This document shows, piece by piece, positions 7,661 through 15,827 of a DNA stretch of 64,000 bases (its first letter is position 1; every line of letters begins with the position of its first letter). Position numbers and translations under genes: made by a program. The notes below the pieces were generated by a model. That model worked only from the letters and a program-made list of their open reading frames with translations. It was not told where the DNA came from and made no database searches. The DNA comes from Ideonella sp. MAG2 (lineage in GTDB: Bacteria; Pseudomonadota; Gammaproteobacteria; Burkholderiales; Burkholderiaceae_C). Location of the stretch: contig PTEU01000002.1 of assembly GCA_004359425.1 (NCBI GenBank), positions 974,789 to 1,038,788 of the forward strand, read 5' to 3'.

Positions 7661-8804
7661 GGTGTTCCTCCAAGTAAGCGTCGCAACCCAGGCCGTCCAG
7701 CAGTGCTTGCAACTGGCGCGCACGCGGGCGGCTGAGGGGTTCTGCGGTGTGGCAAGGCAGAGAGGGCAGGGGCTGGCCGGCAGGCCACGCGGCTTGCTGC
7801 ACCAGCAGGCGCTGCGCGGCGGCCGGGTCGCTGGCCTGCGCCAGCTCCAGGGTGTAGCGCTTGAAGGTACTCAAGTCCGCCTGTACGTTCAAACCCACTC
7901 CCGCATAGGCGACCATCAGCTCGGGCAGCTCGGCGTGGGGGACATCCTCGTGCAGGCCGATGGTCTGGACATCCTGCAGGGCCGCCAGCACATTCGGCAA
8001 CATCTCAGCAGGCACACCCGCGCGCTCGGTCAGCAAAGCAGCCTGGGCCGGGCTGAAGGCTTGCAGGGGGCCGTGCAGGCTCACGGTGTAGCGCAAAAAG
8101 GCGGTGTGGATCAGCCGCAAAGCGCCGGTGCGGCTATGGCGCTGCCACAAGGCTTGGGCGGTCTGGTGCGCCAAGTCAATCGCGATGATGCCTTCGCGGG
8201 CCAAGGGCTCTAACCCCAACTTACGCACATCCTCCAGCACGCCACGCGCCACCATCTCGGCGCAGGGCAGCAGGTGCAGCGCATAGCGGCTGTCTTGAGG
8301 CAACACCGCCACCAGCTCCACCACACCTTCTGGCAAGCTGGCTTTCAGGGCTTCGATGCTGGCGGCGCTGACACCCCCCAACACCACGCCAGGTGGCGTC
8401 AGCAAGGCCTCTTGCGCCGCGGCCAGCGACAGGCCGGTGAAGCGCGCCAGGGCCTCGGCAGCTTCGGGCAGGCGGTGGGCGTCCAGCACATGGGCGGCGG
8501 CATCCCACAGCGGGGGGGCTTCAACCGCCTGCCCCTCGGGCACCGTCTGCACCTCCAGGCCGGTGGCATTGAGCAGCTCACACAGGCGCTCGGCCAACTC
8601 CGGTGCCACGCGTTGCAGCAAGGTGGCCGGGGCACGGTAAACACTGCGCACCACCGCCTCCACCGGCAGGCCCAAGCCCTTGCCGACGGCCGCCGCCAAG
8701 GCCGGCGTGGCGCGGCCCACAGAGCGGACGACCACATCACGCAGTGCGGCTTCTGGAGTGGCTGGTGGAGAAGCAGGCCAAGTCAAAGTTGCTGAAGTGC
8801 TCAT
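7653..8804 (-). CDS. Protein with L7/L12 C-terminal-like modules, unknown role
   Basis: 383 residues, ATG at 8804, first gene of the leftward operon. Residues about 18-85 (DVVVRSVGRATPALAAAVGK...LLNATGLEV) and about 105-165 (ALARFTGLSLAAAQEALL...LKASLPEGVVEL) each show the helix-helix-strand rhythm of the ribosomal L7/L12 C-terminal fold, where a helix pair ends in a short strand. The rest (residues 170-383) is helical with no motif I recognise and ends in another small L7/L12-like unit (RARQLQALLDGLGCDAYLE). It is not the ribosomal stalk protein: length and context differ. It may be a folding or binding partner for the downstream paralogs (inference). Confidence 0.6.
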   Translation of the reverse strand: MSTSATLTWPASPPATPEAALRDVVVRSVGRATPALAAAVGKGLGLPVEAVVRSVYRAPATLLQRVAPELAERLCELLNATGLEVQTVPEGQAVEAPPLWDAAAHVLDAHRLPEAAEALARFTGLSLAAAQEALLTPPGVVLGGVSAASIEALKASLPEGVVELVAVLPQDSRYALHLLPCAEMVARGVLEDVRKLGLEPLAREGIIAIDLAHQTAQALWQRHSRTGALRLIHTAFLRYTVSLHGPLQAFSPAQAALLTERAGVPAEMLPNVLAALQDVQTIGLHEDVPHAELPELMVAYAGVGLNVQADLSTFKRYTLELAQASDPAAAQRLLVQQAAWPAGQPLPSLPCHTAEPLSRPRARQLQALLDGLGCDAYLEEHHG

Positions 8805-9014
8805 GTCGAACCTCGGGGTGATCGAATGAGCCCAGTGTCTTCAGCCGCTGGCGTGCCGCCCATGCCGCAGGTGAGGGGTTCACCCCCCTAACTGCGTGGG
8901 GAGCTGCGCCTTCGGTGCCCGGCCTCGTCGCCCAAGGGTGAGATGGGCGCTGGAGAGGCGATTGTGCAGACCGCTATGATGATGCGCAATGAGTCTTCTC
9001 ACTGAGGTGACGCG

Positions 9015-9575
9015 ATGGGCATGCCCTTGCAGACAATGACCATGACTGAGTTCCTCGCCTGGGAGGAACAACAGGCTGATCGCCATGAGTTCTACTGCGG
9101 CGAAATCTTTGCCATGGTGGGCGGCAGCGCAAGGCACAACCGAGTGATCTTGAATCTGGCCAGCCGTATTGGCGACCATCTAGACGGCACGCCCTGCCAA
9201 GTCTTTGCAGAGAACATCAAGGTGGCTTTGGCCGAGGGCTATCTGTACCCCGATGTCATGGTGACATGTGGCAAGGCCTTGGCTGGCGACGAGCAGCTTG
9301 TCTCCGACCCCAAGCTCATCATTGAGGTGCTGTCCCCTTCCACCAAAGGCTATGACCGGCGGGACAAGTTCATCCTCTACCGCACTTTGGCATCGCTGCG
9401 CGAGTACGTGCTGATCGACCCGGCGGACCGCCGTGTGGAAGTCTTCACGCTGGCAGAGGCCGGCTCATGGACCCTGGTGGACCAAACCAAGGCTAGCGCA
9501 TTGACGCTGCAGAGCATTGCGCTCACGCTGCCTATGGAGGCCGTCTTCAGAGGCGTGGAGACGGGTACGGCCTGA
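9015..9575 (+). CDS. Uma2 family (DUF820) restriction-endonuclease-fold protein
   Basis: 186 residues; GAGGTG lies eight bases before the ATG. Residues 8-17 (MTMTEFLAWE) and YCGEIFAMVGGSARHNRVI are typical of the Uma2 N-terminus. YLYPDVMVTCG (about residues 77-87), KLIIEVLSPSTKGYDRRDK and REYVLIDPADRRVEVF supply the PD-(D/E)xK-like acidic and lysine residues. These proteins have a nuclease fold but mostly unknown roles. It is transcribed away from the leftward operon and stands alone. Confidence 0.85.
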   Translation: MGMPLQTMTMTEFLAWEEQQADRHEFYCGEIFAMVGGSARHNRVILNLASRIGDHLDGTPCQVFAENIKVALAEGYLYPDVMVTCGKALAGDEQLVSDPKLIIEVLSPSTKGYDRRDKFILYRTLASLREYVLIDPADRRVEVFTLAEAGSWTLVDQTKASALTLQSIALTLPMEAVFRGVETGTA

Positions 9576-9662
9576 ATCTGAAAGCGGCGCGTAACAGGGG
9601 CTCCTGCCCCCTGGGCCACTCTGATCTAAGAGACGGGCAGCCCTTGCCGCCCGCCCCTTGAA

Positions 9663-10817
9663 TCAGTCCCTACAGACCGAAACCACCACGCATTGCGTGG
9701 TCTGTGTGTGCTGGCAGACGGTGAAGCACACGCTGTCAAACGAGATGCGGTAGTCACCCGCCTTGGCACCACGGGTGTAGAGCGCTACTTCTCGAGTGAC
9801 ACAGGACGGGTTCTTCTCGTCCTTGCACGGTGCAATGTCTCCAAAGCAGATCGGGCCTGAGGGCACCACCTGGACGGACGGCGTGCCATCTGGCAACAGG
9901 GGGACCGGGTTCCCCGCTAGGTCCGTGACCCTGATCTGCCCCATCGACACATTGCTGAAGCTCGCGTTCGCGTAGCAGTTGCACACCGTGACGTACAGAA
10001 CTTCCAAGTCGTTACTCTCTATGCAGTCGCATTCGCTGTCTCCCCACTTGACTGAGATACAAGGCCGCAACTGGGGCCATTCCACGGTCTTGCACTTGCA
10101 GTTGCATTCGCAGGGGTCTTCTTGCTGGCCGGGTGGTACTTCAACCGCATTGAAGACCAACAGACCGGTCGGACCGCCACCGATGTTTTCGATTTGGACG
10201 ATGACCTCGTTGTCACACCGACGCCAGGCATTGTTGAGGTCAATGTGCAACTTGGCGTCTTGCCCAAATCCGCCACCCGGCAGAAGACCTGCCCCGTTGG
10301 GAGTGCTGCTTTGCGCCACGCCGTTGACGTAGATTTCATGGATCTGATCGTCGGCATGCAAGTTGACATCAAGATGGAACTGGCTGAGATCAACCATGGC
10401 CGCGAGGTTGAATCTATAGCGGCAGTAGTAGTGGCCATTGGCTGCATCGCCCAATCCAAGGTAGTTGGCATTGGGTGGTGGCGACGCCCAGGGGCTGCCA
10501 TAGTTCTCTATCGTTGCCGGGCTCCAGTTGGAGACGCTGCCTGGCCCGCTGGCGTCGCCCATGCCCCACTCCCAGCGCATGTCCGCTGCACCGTCGGTCA
10601 GCGCCCCGCCTTGGCCGTCATAACCCGTATTGAAACGAACAACATCGGCCTTGGCTCCCAAGACTGGCAGCTCGCTGTCGCTGCGACACCCACTGCATTT
10701 GCATGAAGCGGTGTTGACCTTCTTCTCCTTGCGGGCAGCAAGTTCCTGGTCCTTTTTTGCACGGAAAGACTGACAGTCGGTCCCGACATCTGCCAGCGCA
10801 CTCTTCTTTGTCACCAT
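9663..10817 (-). CDS. Cys-rich protein with a jelly-roll-like middle domain
   Basis: 384 residues, ATG at 10817. A short Lys/Glu-rich N-terminus is followed by a first Cys cluster (CKCSGC), then residues about 75-225 that read like a galactose-binding/jelly-roll beta domain (WSPATIENYGSPW, YYCRYRFNLAAMVDLSQFHL, NEVIVQIENIGGGPTGLLVF). A dense second Cys cluster follows (CECNCKCK), then a beta-rich C-terminus with about ten more Cys, ending in a VVVSVCRD strand. There is no signal peptide or lipobox. The Cys pattern suggests metal binding or disulfide cross-linking. It could belong to the same surface or particle system as the 1-8.8 kb operon, since it lies on the same strand 850 bp upstream; that is inference. 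Confidence 0.65.
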   Translation of the reverse strand: MVTKKSALADVGTDCQSFRAKKDQELAARKEKKVNTASCKCSGCRSDSELPVLGAKADVVRFNTGYDGQGGALTDGAADMRWEWGMGDASGPGSVSNWSPATIENYGSPWASPPPNANYLGLGDAANGHYYCRYRFNLAAMVDLSQFHLDVNLHADDQIHEIYVNGVAQSSTPNGAGLLPGGGFGQDAKLHIDLNNAWRRCDNEVIVQIENIGGGPTGLLVFNAVEVPPGQQEDPCECNCKCKTVEWPQLRPCISVKWGDSECDCIESNDLEVLYVTVCNCYANASFSNVSMGQIRVTDLAGNPVPLLPDGTPSVQVVPSGPICFGDIAPCKDEKNPSCVTREVALYTRGAKAGDYRISFDSVCFTVCQHTQTTQCVVVSVCRD

Positions 10818-11089
10818 GATGAAATCTCCCTAGCGGCCACAAAACGTTGGTAGGCATTGGTGGTGTGGCGCTCACCAATGACCGGCCGGGCACAGCGCGT
10901 ATGCCAAAGGCCTGGGGTGAAGCGATGGGTCGGTCTGGATGACTGCCGATCAGCTCACAGGGCTTTACGGGCGGTTGCCGCAGAACCGGACAGGGTTGTC
11001 GCGCCCAAGTTAGGGGGACTCCCCCCCATGAGGCACACTGCTCCCATTGATTGCCACTGATGCAGCGGCCTAGGCCGCTGATCTGCTTT

Positions 11090-12559
11090 ATGGACCTGCT
11101 AGCCCTACAACATACCTTGCGCCAGTTCGCCGCCGAGCGAGACTGGCAGCCCTTTCACACGCCCAAGAACCTGGCCATGGCGCTGGTGGTGGAAGCCGCC
11201 GAGCTGGTGGAGCTGTTTCAGTGGCTCACGCCTGAGCAAAGCGCCGTGCTCAGTGACGACGCCGTGATGCACGACAAGGTCAGCGACGAGGTGGCTGATG
11301 TGCTGCTGTACTTGCTGCAACTGGCCGACCACACCCAGGTGGACTTGAAGCGTGCCGTCGGCCGCAAGCTGCAAAAGAACGCCCGCAAGTACCCGCCGCT
11401 GCGCCCCGGCCAAGTGGCAGGGCCTGGGCGCGAAGCACCGCCGGAAACCCATGTGCTGGTGGACTATGAAAACGTGCAACCCACCGAGGCACAGCTGCGT
11501 GAGCTGATCCCCTCTGCCACCCATGTGTGGCTGTTCCACGGCCAGCACCAAAAGGCCGAGCGCCTGAACTTTGCAGGCTTTGGCGACCACCTGACCCTGG
11601 TGCCCATCACCCACACCGGCAAAAACGCGCTGGACTTTCATCTCTCGTTCTACATGGGCTACATCGCCTCGCGCCACCCGGATGCGCACTTTGTGGTGCT
11701 CTCCAATGACAAGGGCTATGGCCCCATGCTGGCCCATGCCAGCGCGCTGGGTTTTGACGCGCAAGCGGTGGGCATGCCGCGTGGCAAGGCCGCAGCCAAG
11801 GTGGCCACCAAGACACCGCGTGGCCGTGGTGGCAGCAGCAGCCGCACACGTGCACAGACGGCCAACGCAGATGCAGTGGTGCCCATCGCCGCCCCGGCCT
11901 CGCGCGCATCAACCGGCCCAGCCGCAGCGCCCGCCAAAGCCACCCGCCGATCACGCAGCCAAGCCAGCGGCACAGCCATCAGCGCAGAGGTTGCCGCCAG
12001 CGAGGTCGCAGCCTCGCCTCTTGAGTCGGCCGAGCCGCAGAAGCGCTCGCGCCGCAAGGCGGCCAGCCCGGCTACCGCAGCCACCACAGCGGCCGCAGCA
12101 CCACCTGCCGTCGCCGCGCCCGTCACCGCGCCGCCGGCCGTCGAAACCCCGGCCAAGCCTGCGCGCAGCAGGGGCCGAACCAGCCCGAGCAAGGCCGACG
12201 CGCGAGCCACCCCACCGGCCACGGCCAGCGCCACCAAAGCCCCGGCGCGCACCCCCAAGCCCGCCGCCAAGCCCGCCGCTGAGCCCACCACCAAGCGCCG
12301 AGGTGAGCCCGCCCGCAAAGCCGCGGGCAAGGCAGCCGATGCAGAGGAGCCCAGCGCCGCCGCCCAGCGCAAGCTGCTGGCCACGCTGCGCCGCATGGGC
12401 GACAGCCTGCCCACCAAGCTAGCACCGCTGCAGCGCTATGTGGCCTCCACGCTGGGTGAGCAGTCCACGCCCGCGCAGGTGGACGCATTGCTGCTGGCCT
12501 TGGCCCGTGCTGGGCACCTGACCGTCAGCGCCAATGGCCGGGTGGAGTACGCGTTGTGA
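11090..12559 (+). CDS. MazG-like pyrophosphohydrolase fused to PIN-like domain and C-terminal helical domain
   Basis: 489 residues from the ATG at 11090; an ATG at 11060 is an alternative. Residues 1-103 are an RS21-C6/MazG-like NTP pyrophosphohydrolase (VVEAAELVELFQW and DEVADVLLYLLQLAD give the EEx.. and ExxD metal ligands). Residues about 120-235 are a PIN/NYN-like nuclease domain (HVLVDYENVQP, KNALDFHLSFYMG, FVVLSNDKGYGPML supply Asp residues). Residues 240-420 are low-complexity Ala/Pro/Lys/Arg. The last 65 residues form a small helical, winged-helix-like unit (QRKLLATLRRMGDSLP...). A nucleotide-hydrolase/RNase fusion is unusual. It could be natural or a product of fusion of adjacent genes. 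Confidence 0.75.
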   Translation: MDLLALQHTLRQFAAERDWQPFHTPKNLAMALVVEAAELVELFQWLTPEQSAVLSDDAVMHDKVSDEVADVLLYLLQLADHTQVDLKRAVGRKLQKNARKYPPLRPGQVAGPGREAPPETHVLVDYENVQPTEAQLRELIPSATHVWLFHGQHQKAERLNFAGFGDHLTLVPITHTGKNALDFHLSFYMGYIASRHPDAHFVVLSNDKGYGPMLAHASALGFDAQAVGMPRGKAAAKVATKTPRGRGGSSSRTRAQTANADAVVPIAAPASRASTGPAAAPAKATRRSRSQASGTAISAEVAASEVAASPLESAEPQKRSRRKAASPATAATTAAAAPPAVAAPVTAPPAVETPAKPARSRGRTSPSKADARATPPATASATKAPARTPKPAAKPAAEPTTKRRGEPARKAAGKAADAEEPSAAAQRKLLATLRRMGDSLPTKLAPLQRYVASTLGEQSTPAQVDALLLALARAGHLTVSANGRVEYAL

Positions 12560-13470
12560 TGACCCGCACCCAAGCGAATGCGGTCATGCTGACCGTGGCC
12601 GTGATCTGGGGCCTGGCCTTTGTGCCGCAGGCTTGGGGCATGGCCGACATGGGGCCGATGGCTTTTACCGGCCTGCGCTTTGCGCTGGGCGCCCTGGTGG
12701 TGGCCCCGCTGGCCTGGCGGGAGCACCGACAAGCCGCTGCTACTGAAGCAGCATCACTTCAGCAGAGCTTGCCCGGTGGCCTGTGGCTGTGGATGTCCGC
12801 CCTGGGCGTGCTGATCTTTGCGGGTGCGGGCATGCAGCAAATGGGCTTGCTCAGCACCAGCGTTACCAACGCTGGCTTTTTGACCGGCCTGTACGTGCCC
12901 CTGGTGCCCATCTTGGGCTGGTGGTTCTTCAAGCGCGCGCCGCACCCGGTGGTGTGGCCTGCGGCGCTGGGCTGTCTCTTGGGTACCTGGCTCTTGGCGG
13001 GGGCCAAGCAGGTGGAGATCGCGGCGGGCGACTGGTGGGTCATCGCCAGTTGCATCCCCTGGGCCTTGCACATCACCTTGGTGGGCTGGGTGGCCGAACG
13101 CTGGAGCGCCCCCTATCGCCTGGCTTGTGTGCAGTTCGCCATGTGTTCGGTCTTGGGCCTGGCGGCCACCTGGTGGCTAGAGCCGCTGAGCTGGACCGCC
13201 ATTCAAGCGGCCGCAGGGGCCATCGCCTACACCGGCATCATCTCGGTAGGCATGGGCTTCACCGCCCAAGTGGTGGCCCAGCGCTACACCCACCCGGCAG
13301 ATGCTGCCATCATCCTTTCCAGCGAAACGGTGTTTGCCGCATTGTTTGGCGCTTTGCTGATGGGCGACCGCCTCAGCCTGGCGGGCTGGGCTGGATGCTC
13401 CCTCATCCTGGTATGTATTGTGGCTGCGCAATGGGTGCCGCTGGTGTGGCGGCGCGGGGCAAGCGCTTAA
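12559..13470 (+). CDS. EamA/DMT family transporter
   Basis: 303 residues; the ATG overlaps the preceding TGA (TGATG), so it is translationally coupled to the MazG-PIN gene. About ten hydrophobic segments with the duplicated EamA layout are visible: first half beginning NAVMLTVAVIWGLAFVPQAW, second half IASCIPWALHITLVGWVAER through TGIISVGMGFTAQVVAQRYT and ILSSETVFAALFGALLMGDR, the conserved second-repeat block. It is predicted to be an inner-membrane drug/metabolite exporter; the substrate cannot be told. Confidence 0.9.
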   Translation: MTRTQANAVMLTVAVIWGLAFVPQAWGMADMGPMAFTGLRFALGALVVAPLAWREHRQAAATEAASLQQSLPGGLWLWMSALGVLIFAGAGMQQMGLLSTSVTNAGFLTGLYVPLVPILGWWFFKRAPHPVVWPAALGCLLGTWLLAGAKQVEIAAGDWWVIASCIPWALHITLVGWVAERWSAPYRLACVQFAMCSVLGLAATWWLEPLSWTAIQAAAGAIAYTGIISVGMGFTAQVVAQRYTHPADAAIILSSETVFAALFGALLMGDRLSLAGWAGCSLILVCIVAAQWVPLVWRRGASA

Positions 13471-13489
13471 GCGCTATGGCCAACGCGGG

Positions 13490-14110
13490 TCAGCGCTCCA
13501 GCGCGCCCTTGCCCGCCAAGATGGGCTCCCGAAAGCGCTCGATGCGCTGTCGTCGGGTGTCAGGCTTCTTGGCGGAAGCCAGCGCAATCACATAGCTGCG
13601 CTGGCGGCCCGGTGTGAGCCGCGCAAAGGCGTCAGACAAGGTCTCATCCAAGGCCAAGGCCTCCTGCAGCTCCTCGGGCAACTCCAAGGCGGTGGCGACT
13701 TTGGGCACGGGTGTGCCCGCCTCCACGTGGTGCATGGCCTCGGCCAAGAAGCGCCGCAGGGTTGTGGCCTTCAGTGCCACGTCTTGTGTGCGCACAAAGC
13801 GCAGCATGCTGGCCGTCTGTGATTGCGCCCCTTGCTTTTCCAACAGGCCCTCGCTGTTGTCCAGCAGCGGTGCATTGAAGAAGTTGACCCGAAAGTCCTG
13901 GCGAAACGCTCCCAGAATGGCCACGTTGCGGCCTTGGTGCTGGTAGCAAGGATGGCCCCACCTCAGCACTTCTGTGAGGCCCGCCTCCAAGCAAATCTGG
14001 CGCAGTTCAGCCAAGCCCTGCGCCCAGTGCTGCGTGGCGCAATCCGGCGTGGCAAAGCGCTCGCAGCGCCCGCAACCTTGGCGGAAGTAGTCTTCAATCT
14101 TGGTGATCAT
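13490..14110 (-). CDS. YdeI/OmpD-associated family protein with DUF1801-like region
   Basis: 206 residues from the ATG at 14110 (MITKIEDYF). Residues 25-110 resemble DUF1801 (LRQICLEAGLTEVLRWGHPC, FFNAPLLDNSEGLL) and residues 145-200 match the YdeI tail (ALELPEELQEALALDETLSD, TPGRQRSYVIALASAKKPDT). The biochemical role of the family is unknown. A longer upstream frame overlaps the DinB gene and is less likely. Confidence 0.85.
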   Translation of the reverse strand: MITKIEDYFRQGCGRCERFATPDCATQHWAQGLAELRQICLEAGLTEVLRWGHPCYQHQGRNVAILGAFRQDFRVNFFNAPLLDNSEGLLEKQGAQSQTASMLRFVRTQDVALKATTLRRFLAEAMHHVEAGTPVPKVATALELPEELQEALALDETLSDAFARLTPGRQRSYVIALASAKKPDTRRQRIERFREPILAGKGALER

Positions 14111-14132
14111 GGTGCTGCGCCGCGTGGCTCGC

Positions 14133-14633
14133 CTAGCCGCGACGCTCCGGCTCGCGCAGGTGCAAGAACTTGGTGTAGAGGTCGCGCGGCGGCGCCACCT
14201 CAATGCTCTTGAGCATCTGCCCCACATTGCCTCGGTGGTAGAAGCCATGCACCACGATGTGGGTCAGCATCTCTTCGCGGCTCATGGTGCCGCCGTCGCC
14301 ATCGGTGAAGCTGAAGTGGATGCGCTCGGCCAACTGCGCCGGGCTGAGCTGGGCCACATAGGCCTCATACCAGCTATCGGTTTCAGCCACCTCAAACTGC
14401 AGCGTGCCCAGCTCGGGCGTGGCCTCGGTGTTGGTGGCACTGTAGCCATGCGGCTCGCCCAGCAAGTGCGCGCGGAAGATCCGGTCCACCACATAGATAT
14501 GGTTGAGCATGCGAATGGCCATGTGCACCACCTCCGGGTGGGCCGCGGCATCCACCGTGGCCAGCACATTGAACAGCTCGTTATTGGCCCAAGACTTTTG
14601 GGCGAAGAGGGAGGAGAGTGAGGTGATGGACAT
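14133..14633 (-). CDS. DinB family protein
   Basis: 166 residues, ATG at 14633. It is a four-helix bundle of the DinB/YfiT type, with a helical N-terminus (FAQKSWANNELFNVL), LNHIYVVDRIFRAHLLGEP, and EMLTHIVVHGFYHRGNVGQM, which supplies the His ligands of the usual metal site (first His in LNHIYVVD, the other two in VVHGFYH). These are putative metal-dependent thiol-transferase-like proteins. It sits 22 bp upstream of the YdeI gene on the same strand, so the two may be co-transcribed. Confidence 0.85.
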   Translation of the reverse strand: MSITSLSSLFAQKSWANNELFNVLATVDAAAHPEVVHMAIRMLNHIYVVDRIFRAHLLGEPHGYSATNTEATPELGTLQFEVAETDSWYEAYVAQLSPAQLAERIHFSFTDGDGGTMSREEMLTHIVVHGFYHRGNVGQMLKSIEVAPPRDLYTKFLHLREPERRG

Positions 14634-14642
14634 GGTGAGGTC

Positions 14643-15827
14643 CTACGCGACTTTCATCAGTTTGGCCGCCTTGGGATCGTAGGCATATCCGGTGATGCTG
14701 CCATCCTTGATGCGGGCGACCGCTTCATCAATGACGAACAGCGGAACGAGAAACCACTCCTCGGGTTTCACAGGGCGACCGAAGCGATCTTGAATGGTCA
14801 AGTCAAGTCGAGCGGGCGCAAAGAGCTTGTGAAACAGGCTCTCCATCCGCGTGCGGTTGATGCCTGCCAGCTTGTAGGTCGCGATCACCTCGACCTTGGC
14901 CAGAAGGTACGTGGCCTCGTTCTCTGCATTGGCAATGCGGGCTTCGACCTTGCTGCCCGTCACGCCAATTTTGTGGATCAACTCGCGGTGTTGTTGGACG
15001 TAGGGGTGCTCCGACTGTGAGCGCAAGACATAGATGGTTCCGCTCTCGATGTCATCAGCCTCCCATTCGCCGCCAAAGGTCATCTGACCTGATTCGGGAG
15101 ACACCAAGCGACGAGCGCCTGGGTCGTCATAGAACGCGCGCTGGAGTGAGCGCAGCAGCAAGTTGCTTTCTGTGCCGTTCGCAAAGATCAGACGCAAACG
15201 GCGGTCCACCTCGCCTGCGGTGGTCTTTAGCGGCACACCCACCTCGGCCACGTAAACCGTGACACCGTCAAGAACGAAGAAGTCCCCGGCTTCGATGGCG
15301 CGGCTTCCTGCGGCAATGGGCTGTGATTGACGCAGACCCGTCTTGATCTCTGTCGCCACGCTCTCGAAGAGCGGCCGAAAATCCTCAAAATCAGCACAGG
15401 GTTTGCGGTCAGCAATCTCCTCGGCAGCGCGCTTCTCGGCGCTGGTGCGCACATGCCGCAAGCGGGTGATGTCCTCAGCCTCAGGGGCTGCCGTCAACTC
15501 GGCCGCCAATTCATCGACGTTATAGGCCGCTGACGGTTCCGCCACAAAGAGCGCCCCCGACAACAGCCGCTGATGATCCAGCGGCAAAAGCAGCTCGCGG
15601 CATTCGGGCAAGGCGCGCAGGCGGTCCAGGCGCACCGCGTAGAGGCGCTCAAAAATGTCCCGGTCTTCCCCGTGCTGGGGCCAGCGGCCTTGCGTTTCTA
15701 CAAAGCGTTGAATCTCTTCAAACCCGGCAATCACGCGCTCTTCACTGGCGGGGCGGCCGGTGGGCTTGGCGGGCGGCGCAAACTCGGCCAGCTCGTCGGC
15801 CAAGTCGTCCAGTTCACTCTGTCGCAT
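14643..15827 (-). CDS. GIY-YIG nuclease (T5orf172-like C-terminus) of a defence operon
   Basis: 394 residues from the ATG at 15827, which has GGAGGGG seven bases upstream; the start overlaps the helicase stop by 14 bp. The N-terminal 250 residues are helical and unassigned (ERVIAGFEEIQRFVETQGRW). The C-terminal 140 residues are a GIY-YIG domain: GTIYVLRSQSEHPYVQ, HKIGVTGSKVEARIANA, then LFHKLFAPARLDL. This is the last gene of the MTase-PLD-helicase operon, and is GC-rich like the helicase. It probably acts as, or assists, a nuclease in DNA restriction; this follows from domain and context, not from proof. Confidence 0.8.
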   Translation of the reverse strand: MRQSELDDLADELAEFAPPAKPTGRPASEERVIAGFEEIQRFVETQGRWPQHGEDRDIFERLYAVRLDRLRALPECRELLLPLDHQRLLSGALFVAEPSAAYNVDELAAELTAAPEAEDITRLRHVRTSAEKRAAEEIADRKPCADFEDFRPLFESVATEIKTGLRQSQPIAAGSRAIEAGDFFVLDGVTVYVAEVGVPLKTTAGEVDRRLRLIFANGTESNLLLRSLQRAFYDDPGARRLVSPESGQMTFGGEWEADDIESGTIYVLRSQSEHPYVQQHRELIHKIGVTGSKVEARIANAENEATYLLAKVEVIATYKLAGINRTRMESLFHKLFAPARLDLTIQDRFGRPVKPEEWFLVPLFVIDEAVARIKDGSITGYAYDPKAAKLMKVA

